Shown piece after piece: positions 1 through 12,239 of a stretch of DNA of 64,000 bases. Where the stretch lies: positions 43,992,390 to 44,056,389 of the forward strand of contig NC_030384.2 in NCBI RefSeq assembly GCF_001625215.2, read 5' to 3'. Under the pieces are notes generated by a model, which saw only the letters and a list, made by a program, of their open reading frames with translations, was not told the DNA's origin and did no database searches. This stretch comes from Daucus carota subsp. sativus (Eukaryota; Streptophyta; Magnoliopsida; Apiales; Apiaceae). Both the position numbers and the translations under genes were made by a program. Each line of letters starts with the position of its first letter. The stretch's first letter is position 1.

Positions 1-6
1 TACTCC

Positions 7-386
7 AATCCAAACTACTAAAATACAAACTAAATACAAACTCATGCGATTAGGTAGAATGGTAAGGTTTTGATACCGGGGATGGGCCCCGAGATTGGCC
101 TAGACGGGGTCTAAGTGGGGTCTAGTAGGGTCGGGGTGGGGCCTAGTGGGACCATGGTGGGGACAAGTTTTGGCTCTTAAGGCTGTTGTGTGCCTGTCCA
201 GGGCCTGTGCGGAGCCTGGCGAGGCTCTAGCAGGCCCGGGGTGGATTGAGTGGGGGCGAGGGTGGGCCCTAGGTGGGTGATGACATATAGGGGATGGGTG
301 ATGACATATATGGGGTGGGTGCTGTCGTTTGGGTATAGTTTCTCTTGGTTTGTATTTTAGTTTTATTTTAGTGGTTTGTATTTGAA
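7..386. mobile_element. GC-rich inverted-repeat element (MITE-like) in TGA intron
   Basis: Both ends carry an imperfect inverted repeat of about 33 bp (left begins CAAACTACTAAAATACAAAC; the right end is the complement of CAAACCACTAAAATAAAACT). The interior is strikingly GC-rich, with degenerate repeats of a GGGTGGGGCCTAGTGGG type, unlike the AT-rich surroundings. No coding capacity is visible. It lies in the intron after the last visible TGA exon. The superfamily is not clear because no convincing target duplication was found. Confidence 0.5.
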
Positions 387-600
387 CAATTGCCTATGTA
401 ATATATATGTGCCCAGCAATTTTGAGTCATTTTGTCCACCAGAAGAGTTTTTCTTCTCTAAAGATATGACCCTAAAATGAAACAGCACATTTCACATGAA
501 AGACACCAGGAAGGAAACAGGTTTCAAGCTTTAACCAGCTTAAGACACTTTATTTCAATATGAGGGTTAGATAATGTCAGAAATCTAGTACCATCTATCC

Positions 601-1249
601 ATCATGAACTGTGAAGCAGGGATACGGCAAACTACTGAAGAATCGCAGGGGGGGTGCGCGCACCGTGCGGGGGTGCGCAGCGGTGCGGCAGGGGGGTGCG
701 CCAGGTGGCGTGGCGACGAATATCCTTGACCGATACGCGGCGGTGCGGGAAATGCGGTGCGGGAGGGGCAACATCGGTAAATTCACAGCATATTAAACAG
801 CCGTAATTGAAGCCCCCGATCTAGTCTCCTTCTTTCCGGCGAGCGGCGGATGTTTCTTCTTCGCATAAGGCTCGATCTGCTCCGAGTGGTGTGCCTGTAT
901 ATATCCGTGTGTATTGTATATCTCTGTTGGTGCAGTGGTTGTTTGTTGTATTGGCTTGGGCCTGGCTATCTACGTGGATTATGAACAAATAACTGCTAAT
1001 CTGGTTGTTGTCTCCTTTTAATTTCTTTATTTTTTATTTGCTGACTTTTTAATAATTTTGTTAATTTAGTTTTACTAATTATTATATATATATTATATTT
1101 TTTTAATATTATATATATAAAAAATATATTTTTAATATTTTATTTTTGCCGTATCCCGCCGCACCCGTATCCTCATTTTTTGAAATTTGCCGAATTCGAG
1201 TATGCCCGCACCGCGCATCCCCGCACCCATGCTTCCCAGATCATGAATC
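601..1249. mobile_element. TIR element with GC-rich ends in TGA intron
   Basis: The left end has CATGAACTGTGAAGCAGGGA followed by ACGGCAAAC. The right end, read in reverse, has CATGATCTGGGAAGCATGGG and later GATACGGCAAA. These form a divergent terminal inverted repeat about 30 bp or longer. Subterminal stretches are rich in GTGCGG-type motifs, while the centre (about 1020-1140) is almost pure A/T. No transposase frame is seen. It is probably a non-autonomous DNA transposon. Confidence 0.5.
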
Positions 1250-1381
1250 ATGGGTTATATATACTGGTTGGGTTCTTAATTGCAACTATGGGAATGTGTA
1301 ACAGTGATGTGCATAATACGTAATACCTTCTTCTTTTTTTTGTAATTTTAAAGAAAATAACGAGAGATTTTAAAACCTAAC

Positions 1382-3717
1382 CTTTAAGATTTCAGATGAA
1401 CGAAAACCACCAATCCACATAAAACAGCGCTCTGCAGGTGTTTTCCACATTCCCGATAAAATATGGAAGACATCAGCTTTTGCTGCAGCACCTTTAAGCT
1501 TAAATACCTCATCAAAATGTGCAGTCACATTGCCGACAACCGTTTGAAGTTCAGTGTCGCTTGCATGTGAACTTACAGCAGCCCTCAGCTCATTTATTTG
1601 CCTGTTTTGTTCTTCCAACCATCGTGCATATTCCACATCAAATGCCAGGGCCCCTACATAACGATAACCATATAGAAAAATCAGAAGAGCAACCAAGTAA
1701 AAAGTTTTGCAAGGAGAATCAGATATATACACAGGAGAGAGATGCATCCAAGATCAGAAAACATAAAACAAAGATAATGTATCGTTGATGTATGCATTTT
1801 CTCGTACCTGTTGCATGGGATTGATCTCCAGCAGTAGAGGTCGAACCACCCTACAATTGAGTAAAAAATGTAATGAGCCTCTATATGCATTTCATTACAT
1901 ACCATAGTCCATAGTCTTAAAAATAAAAAGATACAATAATTAAATGGTGCAAAAGCGGTAGAAAAGCTGCAAAGGTACTCCCAGTGCTAGAAGAGATCTT
2001 GTGTTCAATTTTCAGCTGCCTCTCCCCCTATACTTCAAAATATTTAAAAATATTCTGGGAAAAAAACATATGGGCAGAGAAAGAAACCTGTGGCCGTGCT
2101 TGTTGGACCTCTTGTTCAAGCTGTGTCAACTTTAGCCGGCTACTCTCCAGCTGTTGTACATAAGCCTGCCATAGAAGCATTTAAAAAAATAAGTGAAATT
2201 ATGAAGGGCATGCTCCTGTTATCAAATCATTGGACCCAGTTATATCATGATTGGAGCAATATGAGGCCGGTTGTCACAGCTCTCATAACAGAAACCAGGA
2301 TCCAAGCGAAAAAAGCTAAATTTACGTGAAAAGAACATACTTTTTTCCTCAATCGGCTTTTTCTGGCAGCTTCACGATTTTGAGCAAGTCTCCGAAGAGT
2401 CTGAAATTGTAGTGAAGAGCAAGTTAGCATGAAGTTTGGTACCTTTTCTTAATATGTAATATTAAACCATGCAACCTTTTGGTCCAAAGATTTTTCTTTT
2501 GATCTATCGCTGGAATCAGAAAACATTACAACAGCGCCAGATTGATCTCTGTCAAACTGTATGCAGGAAAACAAAAAAAAAGTCAGTTCTATTATTCACT
2601 TTATAAAATGGCCCTGACCAGTTGGGGTTTAGCATATTATGAAAACCCCCCATCATAACTCCACTGGCTTATTTAAGTCTTGAGATAGGTAATGTTAATC
2701 CCTCCATCCATATTAACTGTTTTTGACTTTTTGACACATACTTTTAAGTGTTAAAAGTGTGGCATCTAAACACAATTATTTTTTATAAAACTTAATACTT
2801 ATATCAAATAAAGTTTGGAATCTGAACTTTAATATGACGTAAGGATTAAAATTTTATGTCAAGTATAAACTATTATTTTCTTAGAAAGTTTGAAACAAAA
2901 AGGTCTCAAGCACACTCCTAGTGCCTCTCTAATACTTTAAGAGTTCCAAAACTCTCCTCAGGGGCCTCAACAATGAGGAGCATATTTTTCTCCTTGTTTA
3001 ATTTGATATTAGTAAGTATTGGTTTCCCTCCAATTTCTACCCATCATTTCCCTCCTTTCTGTACTACTGATCTTTTACTTCCCTTTCTGTTACATTTTCT
3101 TCACCTTTTCTCATTGTTCTATTTCCTGAAATTTATTAAAGTGGGGATTAGTTTTGGCGGGGACATAAACACCCTTTTACACTATGCTTAATTCTAAAGT
3201 GAAAATGATGATTGTGCCATTTTGGAAGAAATGAGAGCTGATTAACTCAAAACCAAAAAACAGAGGAACGAACGTCTTAAAGAGACTATTCAATTTTTGA
3301 TAGCTTTCTGGAGTCCCTGTGAGTTGATTCTAGTATTGGGAGATTTCTGGTAAAACATGAATTGAATGTGCGTAATAGAATATAGATAGAAAAATATATA
3401 GATATTGAAATTTGAGGAGAGTTGTTGTAGTGAAAACATATTTTTGCATCTTAAGCAACCGCGAGCCAATTTAATAATATTGTTTATAAATAAAGAGTTG
3501 AGTAACTCGTAGAGTTGCCCTTTAAAACAGAAGCTACGGCACTAGAACTTTGAGACAAAGAAAATGTAGTTGAAATGAGCACACGTATATGAGATTTCTT
3601 AAAATAGATCACCCTTTGATTTTTATCTTCAGGATCCACATCCGTTGAGGTGTCAGTCCTAGGGCTTCTATCTGGCATATTTGATTCTCCCCAATTTTCA
3701 TGCTGAGAAGCCAACAT
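1382..3717 (-). CDS. TGA: TGA-type bZIP transcription factor, 3' part missing at window edge
   Basis: Minus-strand gene of the TGA2/TGA2.1 class, whose members bind TGACG elements and pair with NPR1 in salicylate defence signalling. Coding exons in order: 3717-3613, 2556-2476, 2400-2341, 2165-2088, 1850-1808 and 1653-1382, all GT-AG and in phase. They encode an N-terminal PRTDTSTDVDPEDKNQR segment, a DSSDRSK linker, the basic region (TLRRLAQNREAARKSRLRKK), the start of the leucine zipper (AYVQQLESSRLKLTQLEQE), and the first part of the DOG1 domain (ALAFDVEYARWLEEQNRQ, then FHILSGMWKTPAERC and GGFRSSEILK). The last visible exon ends at a GT donor (1381), so the rest of the DOG1 domain and the C-terminus must lie left of position 1. 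Start choice is uncertain: ATG at 3717 (MLASQHENW) or 3678 (MPDRSPRT). The reading frame stays open upstream through exon 3860-3918 without an ATG. Confidence 0.92.
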
Positions 3718-3859
3718 AGAAAAAAGATTTGCACAACTGTTTGCAGCTATAAACCCTGAAAACCAGAGATGGCATAATACTAAGTGACTAATAAGATTAG
3801 TAATATCAAAAGTAAACAGTTCATATCAAGAATTACAATGACATATGACTACACCTTAC

Positions 3860-5990
3860 CAAATGTCCTAACAGGGAAGCTACTGAGGCTGCTGTAGTTT
3901 GGAGTTCTAAGTGTCAATCTAAAGCACAATCAAAATCAAGAAGTCAAAATAAAGTGGAAAGATAGAACTGAATATTATTGAATAGAAAGAAAACTTTAAA
4001 CTTTCTTTCTGTCAACAAAAAAAAGAAAAGAAAGCAGTACCTAATGTAGATTAAGTGTAGAGAAGGAAGAGGAACGACATTTCTAACATTGGCCGTGGGA
4101 GAAAACAGCAGACATAATAATACATCAATATGGAGTTTTGTTAACAGGGGCGACCACGAAGAATTTGATACAGGTGTAGAACTCCTACGATATGATTTAC
4201 GACTGATATTACTTTTACTTGTAAATTGAACGGAATAAACTCTAGTTCAGAATTGTGGGGTTGAAGGAACTAAGAATGAATAATACGCCACAGAATAAAC
4301 TAAGTTTCATTCCATTCCTACCAATAAAAAACAACGAAGTATTTATTGTACTCTACGACCCTTGGCCCCTATCAGAAATATTATCCTGCAATCTCTTATT
4401 AGCTTTAATACTTTTGTAATCTACTTAATAGTACTATATTAGTATTATGATGTGCTATTTACAATAAACTTATCCTATTCCTTATCAAGGCTTCAATAAA
4501 TGATTGCTTGTATTCAGAACTAAAGACTACTGCTTTCTCTTGTAGAGCATTATACAAATTCATCATTTCCAAAACTAGAAAAAGGTGTAGTTTTCTAATA
4601 CACATAATATTCTGCCTTGCTGTGCAATAAGTGAAAATTTCTTAAAGAGGACTAAGTTTCTCTGCAAAACTGGTGAATATGAATCTATACTGTTCATCTT
4701 CAATCAAAGGTATTAAGGAACGCGTTATAAAGTAACAGACATTTTTGGAAAGATACCAACTTTGTTGGTTCTTTTACCTATTATGTCCTGCAATAATTAT
4801 GTAGCAATTGTCAAAAGGGGAAAGTCATGTGTGTAATCTTTATGGCAAGACTCCACAAAAGTAAATAGCAAGCAATAAAAAGGTGAAGAGCACAATCAAT
4901 ATGCGTAAGAAAATGTTGCCAACTTAAGTGAACTGGCAGGTGATGTACATAGAGCTGCATTGTAGAAAACATCTCTAATCTCCATAAGCTTCAATTGATG
5001 GTTCATACGATTTAATAACCAATCACAATCTAAATATATTAGGGAACACTTAGTACCCTAAAATCTCTACTACTGCAAGTACTCTACGTAATTGTGCTGC
5101 TAATGTACTCCTAAGAGATTAATTCAGTCGGCGAGAACAAACATGTGCTTTGAAAGTTGAATTGTACTAACGTTTAAGTTACGGTTCAAAAAAATTTGAA
5201 ACAACAAAAATTGAAAAAAAAACATACCAGAATGGGAAAAAATAGAATCCGCTATGAGATCTACGTTATTTCTCAGGTGCCTTACAATACAATATACAAG
5301 TAAAATAGGATGTGTTGCATTTTGTACCGCTAAAGTCTAAACCTAACAATTCAAGCGATGTTTGCGTAAACCACAAGCCACAATTTACAAATTTGTGCTT
5401 TCAGCACTCTTGTTCCTCTTTGCTCAAGTTTGCGATTTTGTTAATTAATAATAAATTTCATCAATCCCCCCCCCCCCCTCGATTTCCACCTGATTGCAAA
5501 TGATCACATATCTATCCTTCCTCAAATTCTTAACAAAGCTCATCCCTCCCTCTGATCTTCACTCATAAACTATATCCTCCCACTTACACCTTCGTCATTC
5601 ATTTCTTTTCTCCGAAACTTCACAATTCACAAATTTACTACCCGTAGATCACCATAACAATCACTAAATAATAGATTCTAAAACCAACCCAAAAAGCTTC
5701 ACCAAAAACAAATCACACCACAAAACAATCCTTAGCTTTGTCTACTGGACAACCCAACATAACAAGACATATACATACACATACATATATAACACCTAAT
5801 CAATTCTCACATAACTCAAAATCTTTGAAACAGAACAAATACAGTAGTACTATAAGTTATCAGATTCACCATAAACATGAATTATGACAGCGATTAAGTT
5901 AGGAGAGTGGTACCTCGGAAAGTTGTGAGCTTCTGCGTTGACTCAAGACTTGAGGGATTTGACCAGGACAAGAAGATCTGCAACGATTTA
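3860..5990 (-). other. 5' leader exons and introns of the TGA gene
   Basis: Two upstream non-coding or alternatively coding exons are supported by splice signals. One is 3860-3918 (acceptor TTTAG, donor GTAAGG); it joins in frame to the next exon as LTLRTPNYSSLSSFPVRTFG but contains no ATG. The other is a first exon from about 5990 down to 5914, with donor GTACCA. The intron between them (3919-5913) shows no further exon that I can support. A poly-C run lies at about 5466-5478. The transcription start is probably near 6000. Confidence 0.6.
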
Positions 5991-8764
5991 CAATTTTTAT
6001 TTGGGTGGAGAAAAATATTCAACGAGTGTATAATTCAGAACTCCAGAAAATAAAGAATATTAGAGAAAAAAATAAAATAAAGGGAGGCTGGGAGGGACGA
6101 GAGATGCGTGACGTTTTGGTGTCCTTTAATCTAACCTAATCCTTTCGTCATTCTTTTCCCCCAACTTTTGTGCTACTTCTTCTGGGCTCCGTTTATTTTC
6201 TTTTTCTTTTTTTTTTCTAAACAGATTTGACAATTTTACTTAACGGTCGACAAATATTTAAGAAAGACGCTTAGATATCCTAAAAAAAATAAATCAATTT
6301 CTTCCCCTAAATTCAAGTAGCATTGTATGATTGATTCCACTCAAGCTCTCACGTTAACAAGGACCACATCATTCATCTAATTAAAATAATCACAAGAAAA
6401 TATTTTGGCAATGAATTTTGGGGTACGTGGTATTTAAGTCAGGGTTTGAGAACTAGCGACAAGAATAACTTGTTATGGATGAGTGAAGTGAGATATTATT
6501 AGAGAAAATGACATAAATATCATTATTTTAAAGAGTAAAAATCCGAATTATCAATTGTCGCACAAGGTGACCTGTTTATCCAGAGACATACGCATATCTC
6601 ACTTGCGTATGTTTTAAAAACCCAGTAATAACTTCTCCCATCAGCTGGTATAGATGTTTAAACATATGCACGTTCCTTGACTTATATACAATTGTTTAAT
6701 ACTTTTTCTACATAAATATTTTTGACAATTGATGTAAATATCGTGAAACTATGTGAGTGGTATTCACGGGTTAGTAGTTCGATCTGGGTGATGTCTTAGC
6801 GAAGAAAATGATATGATTGGCAGGAGTAAATAATAGTGCTTACAAGATGAAGAAAGAGTAATTGAGTAATGGGTAATATGTGAGGTAAGTTACAGTGGTG
6901 AACACTTTATACCTGATACACGGACACACATTATTACCAGGCGTATATCGACACGCATTATTATTATGCGTATGCATATTACAATTTTAAAAGAATTTGC
7001 ATTATAGACGCATCAGTGAGATACGTGTAGGAGATACGCATCCTGAACATGCACATGCAAGTGGTTATTTTTGCTCCCCTTTTCGGTATTGGTTATTCTG
7101 ATCAATCATTTTTAGAATTACAGTCGAATGGACATTCACCCATATTATTATGATCTATTCTTCGAATATCTAAAATATTTTATGAATTAAATATATTACT
7201 GGATGTAAATGGATGTATTATCACATGTTATACCGAAACGGATAGTGGTTAAAATTAAATATCATCAAAAAATATAAAGTTTGATTAGCCATGATATTAT
7301 ATATGAGAAGATGGCATGTGAATTTGAATTCAAGCATTTAAGATACAGAGTCATAAAATCTAAACATATTTTCAAAAATATTCATAAACAACGAGATAAT
7401 TAATTGAGTGATTGATGTATATGAATCTTATTATAAATCGGAATGAAATCAAGTAAGTATTACATAAAATTTAAGAATATATTTGAAAATAATTTTATAA
7501 ATTTCAGCAATTTCTAATTTATGTATCATACAAGTAATCATCAGGCATATAAAACCATTTTTACGTATATTAAAATCTAAATATAAATAATTTCATTTAA
7601 TTTAGTATGGCTTTGTATGCCTGTACGGGATAGTAGCCCAGCCCAGGTGCCGGGTATTTGAACTGGGCCTGAACTAAATACCCATTTGGGGGGGGGGGGG
7701 GCGTATAGAGTTCGGCTCTGTCTCGGTCTGCTGGTTGTGGACTGGGAATATCACGATTAATTAATAAATTCTTTTATCAACTACTAACGCAGATCGACTT
7801 GAGCCTTCATGAGTTCATGTAATCATTAGGAGTCTGCATTTGCATTGTTTTATAGTCTCGCAGATGTTTTGAAGGTTAATAATAAAATAGAAGCCTCTCC
7901 CTTCTTTCCATTTTGAGTTGATTTTTAAATTGTTCTTATATTTTAATAATTCTCATCTTTGGATAATTTTTTTTATTTTTTAATGGAGATGGTGGGTGTT
8001 TTGATATGCAACTTGATTTTAATCTACAAATTACCGAAACATCAATATATTATATAACTCATATGATCAAGTTTATTCATACCGTTTGTGTAAAAAGTCA
8101 AAAAATATTTACAAAAAAGTTAAGAATGTTAACTTTTGTTTTACGACTTCTATTTATTTTCTAAACACTCTAATCACTTATAAATCTTAGCTTGATTTTA
8201 ACTTTCACTTCACTTTTTTACATTAAACAATAAGTATTACTTTAAAATTCACCCAAACGGCCTTTTATTCGAGGATCATAAGCATCCACCATCGCATAGA
8301 CCTTATCTTCTCCGACGAGTGCCGTAGTGACAAAGGCACGAAGATATAAATTTCAAAAAGGTACATTCATACATGAACAAGACATGAACAAGGTAATCAT
8401 ATGAAAAACAATATCTTATCAAGCGGAACGAGTGGTAAAGATTTGAGATTAAATGGATCAATTTCATATCAAGTGAGTAAATTAAATGAAATTTTCAATT
8501 TTAAAATAATTGAAATTTTGAATCACTTTTAAATTAATTAATCTATTATAAGTTATTTAAAATTTTATCTCAATAAATTAAATTTAATGAATTGATTTTG
8601 TAAATCGAGTTGAACTCTGTTCTATTTTGAATCGGAGGCACCCCTCGAAAGAAGACATTAGGTATTTATCAAACTTATACTTTATTTTATAATCAAAGTC
8701 CTGAAGTGTTAGGTACAAAAACAGATCAAACCGTCATTATTTTATTTTATATTTATATAGTGAA
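5991..8764. other. gene-free AT-rich intergenic DNA
   Basis: No coding frame or conserved protein segment is visible on either strand. A G homopolymer of about 14 bases sits at 7687-7700. Around 6590-7050 there are several GCGTATG/CATACGC motifs in both orientations, which suggests an old degraded element that I could not delimit. Confidence 0.5.
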
Positions 8765-10118
8765 AAAAGCCGCGCTTCGCGGCGGCGTGATAAATTTTGA
8801 TATGAATCAGAATTACAATAGGATAAAAATTATTTTGAGTCATCTTTCCATTAAACATATCACAAATAAAAAATATTATAATTGATATAAAAATTTGTTT
8901 AAGTGATCATCCTGTCATACACAATTGACAATACTAATAATAAAATTAGTTCGAACCCCCCTCCCGTCAAAGACAATGTTAATCCATAATTATTATTTTT
9001 ATGATAAATTAAATATTATAATTTAGATCAAAATTAGTTTGAGCCGTTCTCTTGTCTAACACAATACTTATAACAAAACATTATAATTTAGATATTAGTT
9101 TGAGTCGTTTTACTGTCAAACACAATACTAATAAAAATTATTCTAATTATGACAAAATTAAAGATTATTTTGAATTGTGTAACAAAAAAATTATATTATA
9201 ACATAGATAAAAAATTATTTTAGCGACTTTACCGTCAAACATAATACTAATAGAAAATTTATTATTATTTGGATAAAAATTAGTTTGGGCCGCCTCCCGT
9301 GCCCGTCAAACGAAATACTAATCAAGAACCATTTACATTATCATAAAATCAATATATGATACCTATTTTTTATATATTATTTTATTTGTTAATTATTTTT
9401 ATTTTTTGATTCCTATTTATTAATTAAAAATTATTATTCTTTTATAAAAAACAATTTAGTGACTTTCCCGTCAAACATAATACTAATAGAAAATTTATTA
9501 TTATTTAGATAAAAATTAGTTTGGGCCGCTTCCCGTGCCCGTCAAACACAATACTAATCAAGACCCATTTACATTATCATAAAATTAATATATGATTCCT
9601 ATTTTTTATATATTATTTTATTTGTTAATTATTTTTATTTTTTGATGCCTATATATTAGTTAAAAATTATTATTCTTTTATGGTTCTAATTTTTGTTGCT
9701 ATCAGTTTTTTTTAATGATTATTATCTTTACAATTCTTTATTTTCTATTCGAAATTTAAGAAAATTATAAGACTAAATCGATAATAACAATTGTACGTAT
9801 TACCTTACAAATCTTAAATATAAATTGTATTTTATCTATGATTTTGTTAGTTTGAATAAATATAATCCTATTTCTATTAGGATTACTAAATAAGAAAATA
9901 ATTGTCTCATCTTTAGAATTCAATAGGAAATACTAAATAAGAAAAGAATTGTATCATCTTTAGAATTCGATAAGAAAAGAGTTGTATCACTTTTAGAATT
10001 CTTAAACATGATTTTTTAAATTATAACTATATTTTCTCTCCGAAATTTAAGAAAAATAAGAAGGCTGAATCGATCGATTCTAGAGGCGCCCGCATCCTCC
10101 TTTATATATATATATTGA
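8765..10118 (-). mobile_element. possible degraded Helitron, minus orientation
   Basis: Read on the minus strand, the right edge begins TC followed by an AT-rich run and AAAGGAGGATGCGGG. It is preceded by an A, as expected for Helitron insertion between A and T. The left edge has a GC-rich hairpin (CCGCGAAGCGCGG type, about 8770-8785) near the 3' end, but the following CTRR terminus is not intact (CTAT is seen). Inside are repeats of a CCCGTCAAACACAATACTAAT motif type. No helicase frame is present. The call rests on edge features only. Confidence 0.35.
9220..9681. repeat. tandem duplication, about 230 bp per copy, 236 bp offset
   Basis: Two nearly identical direct copies (about 9220-9445 and 9456-9681) each run from GACTTT(A/C)CCGTCAAACATAA through TAGTTTGGGCCGC to TTATTATTCTTTTAT. 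The shared GACTTT starts at 9225 and again at 9461. Shorter relatives of the CCGTCAAACACAATACTAAT motif are also scattered between 8930 and 9240. The sequence is non-coding. Confidence 0.8.
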
Positions 10119-10221
10119 TGATTGATGATTGATGATTCCGGTACATTTTAATAATCAGTACACAAGTCACCACAGAAGTTGTATTTCTTAAAGATTTTGG
10201 CGTAAAGAAATACAAGCCATG

Positions 10222-10749
10222 TTTTTTTTTTTTTTTTTTTGATAAAAAGGAATCAATTCATTAATTAAAAGCCATACGGCATCTACAAACACAATCGAAA
10301 TTGGACAGACGCTGAATAATATCGCTGTTGAATCCTTCCTTCTTGGAGAGGCAACCGAGCGATTTGAAGATGATTTGAATATACACACTTGTTTCCATCT
10401 GATTGGTTTTCACCTGAGTGTTCTGAACAATCGACCATAGATGCGATCCCATAATAACCTTCAAATCTGAATCAAACCCATGAAAATCATGCCGATCTAT
10501 AATCTCGGTCATGAAGAACATCAAAACACACCGAAACAAAACAAACCAACTCTCACAAGAAGGAGAGACAAACAAAACCCAAATAAATTGGGAACTTATT
10601 GAATAGGAAATAAGATTTCAAACCAAGAACACAGAAAACAAGGAATTGGGGCTTTCCACCGGTGAAAACCGATGGAAGCCCCTTCAAAAATCTTCAACGG
10701 AGATTAGGGAGGCTAGGGTTTTGAGAGAGAGAAGGAGAAAAAATAAAAT
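10222..10749 (-). mobile_element. short poly(A) retroposon (SINE-like or internally deleted LINE) with target duplication
   Basis: The insertion is flanked by a perfect 14-bp direct repeat AAATACAAGCCATG (10208-10221 and 10750-10763), extendable by a few T. On the minus strand the element starts with a pyrimidine-rich leader containing AAAACCCTAGCC, resembling a plant mRNA or LINE 5' end. It ends in ATGAATTGATTCC followed by a 19-base poly(A), seen as T at 10222-10240. A 104-codon open frame on the minus strand (10575-10261) has no recognisable domain. The structure shows target-primed reverse transcription; the source element is not identified. Confidence 0.8.
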
Positions 10750-10763
10750 AAATACAAGCCATG

Positions 10764-12239
10764 TTTTTATAATGTAAACTGTAGTTGATGGGCTAGACAT
10801 CGGAGACGTACAAAGAATTTAGTTACGATAATCATTCTTAATAACATCAATATTTTGTATAGAGGAGCGAGTGAGAGTGGTAAACTTTGAGTCCTTGCCA
10901 AACATCCTATCCGGTCCTAATCCAAACCCTATCACCTATGGCTGCTAACATATGAAAACAACCAAGATTTACAGTACTCGATAGATGCATGAACCTTTTT
11001 CTTATCTTTAATTAATTATTACAAGTTCTGATTTTTCAAAATTTTAAAAAGAAAGTAACAAAAACGCTTTTGAATTATATTTTTACATATTTATGAAAGT
11101 CGAACAAAATATTTATAAAATTAAAGTAATCTTCCTTTTTCCTTTTTTTTTTTGTATATTTTTGTTGGGCGCCAGAGCAACCAAGTTGAGAAGCAATTGT
11201 GGCCGCTAATACTTGCGAATAAGCCAGCTGAAAAGTGAGAGACGGAATCGCGGCGTCATCTTGACATGTAAGCAGGACGTCGTAAAAGTGTTATGGATGG
11301 AACTCGTGTCAGCCAATCAATTTCTTACTCCCCACCACAACTTCACTCACAATCTTATCTCACGCGCTGTCGGCGGGTAATTACCACTAACACTATCACA
11401 AATGTTAATTACGTTGTCGTTGGATCGTATCATACTCCACGTACCAAATTAAATGTTTTTTTTTTCGATTTTATAGCAATTAAATAATTAATTTTTGAAT
11501 AAATATTAAAAAATATAATTTATTTAACTAGTCAATAATCGAAAAAGACACGTGACTATATATTATAATAATTAATTAAACTTGAAAAGTTACAACCATT
11601 AACCTACTTAATTTTTTGTCATTCTTTTTATGAATAGTTAAGCTAGACAAGAGAACTGAAAATAAATAAAAAATGAAAAATGTTACATATTTTAGTTTTT
11701 TGTTTATTTTTTTCTAAATGGTGTATAAATAAATGATTGATCATAATTGAGTGAATTTATATGTATATATACGGCTCTTATTATTATTAATATGAGTGCA
11801 AGCAATCAAATATCGTCATCAAAGATTTGAAAACATTGTTTGCATATTTAGATTTTTTTAAAATCAAATTGGCAATATTTGATTGGTTCCAAACAAATTG
11901 ATGATAATAAAATTTCATACACATAAATAACTCAATTAAAATTAATAATTTGTTTATCACATAATTTTTGTGAAAAAAATTTAGGATACTCAGCTGTACT
12001 AGATAAATAAACAATATTCTAAAGAGATTGAAATGTGGGTGTTGAGACGCGACAAATATGTGCCTGGGACTGGCATTATATCCATAATGTAATTAACTTA
12101 CAGCTGTCCAGGTCCAGCCTCCTTGACTGCTTAAATAATTTGTCTTAAATCCAGATTCAGCTGCTATATGCTTTTTCACTCTCCCCACAAACTCAAACTA
12201 TTCATATAATTAAATCCCAAGCTCGATCTTTACACAAGC
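10764..12239. other. intergenic region and upstream region of the VQ gene
   Basis: No gene is seen. Candidate regulatory sites upstream of the VQ gene are a G-box CACGTG (11549-11554) and a reverse-orientation W-box (AGTCAA, 11530-11535). Short-site matches like these are expected by chance at some rate, so they are suggestions only. Confidence 0.45.
12123..12128 (+). promoter_or_regulatory. W-box core TTGACT upstream of VQ gene
   Basis: TTGACT lies 112 bp upstream of the VQ start codon. WRKY factors bind TTGAC(C/T), and VQ proteins of the SIB type are known WRKY33 partners, so WRKY control of this gene would fit. It is inferred from a short motif only. Confidence 0.35.

Noticed and set aside
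595..796. Overlapping open frames on both strands in GC-rich DNA
   Set aside because: They arise from the GC-rich subterminal repeats of the TIR element at 601-1249; no recognisable protein.
2690..2890. Possible Stowaway end (CCCTCCATCC) in a TGA intron
   Set aside because: No matching inverted right end with a TA duplication could be found.
10261..10575. 104-codon minus-strand frame as a protein gene
   Set aside because: It lies wholly inside the poly(A) retroposon with target duplication and shows no known domain.
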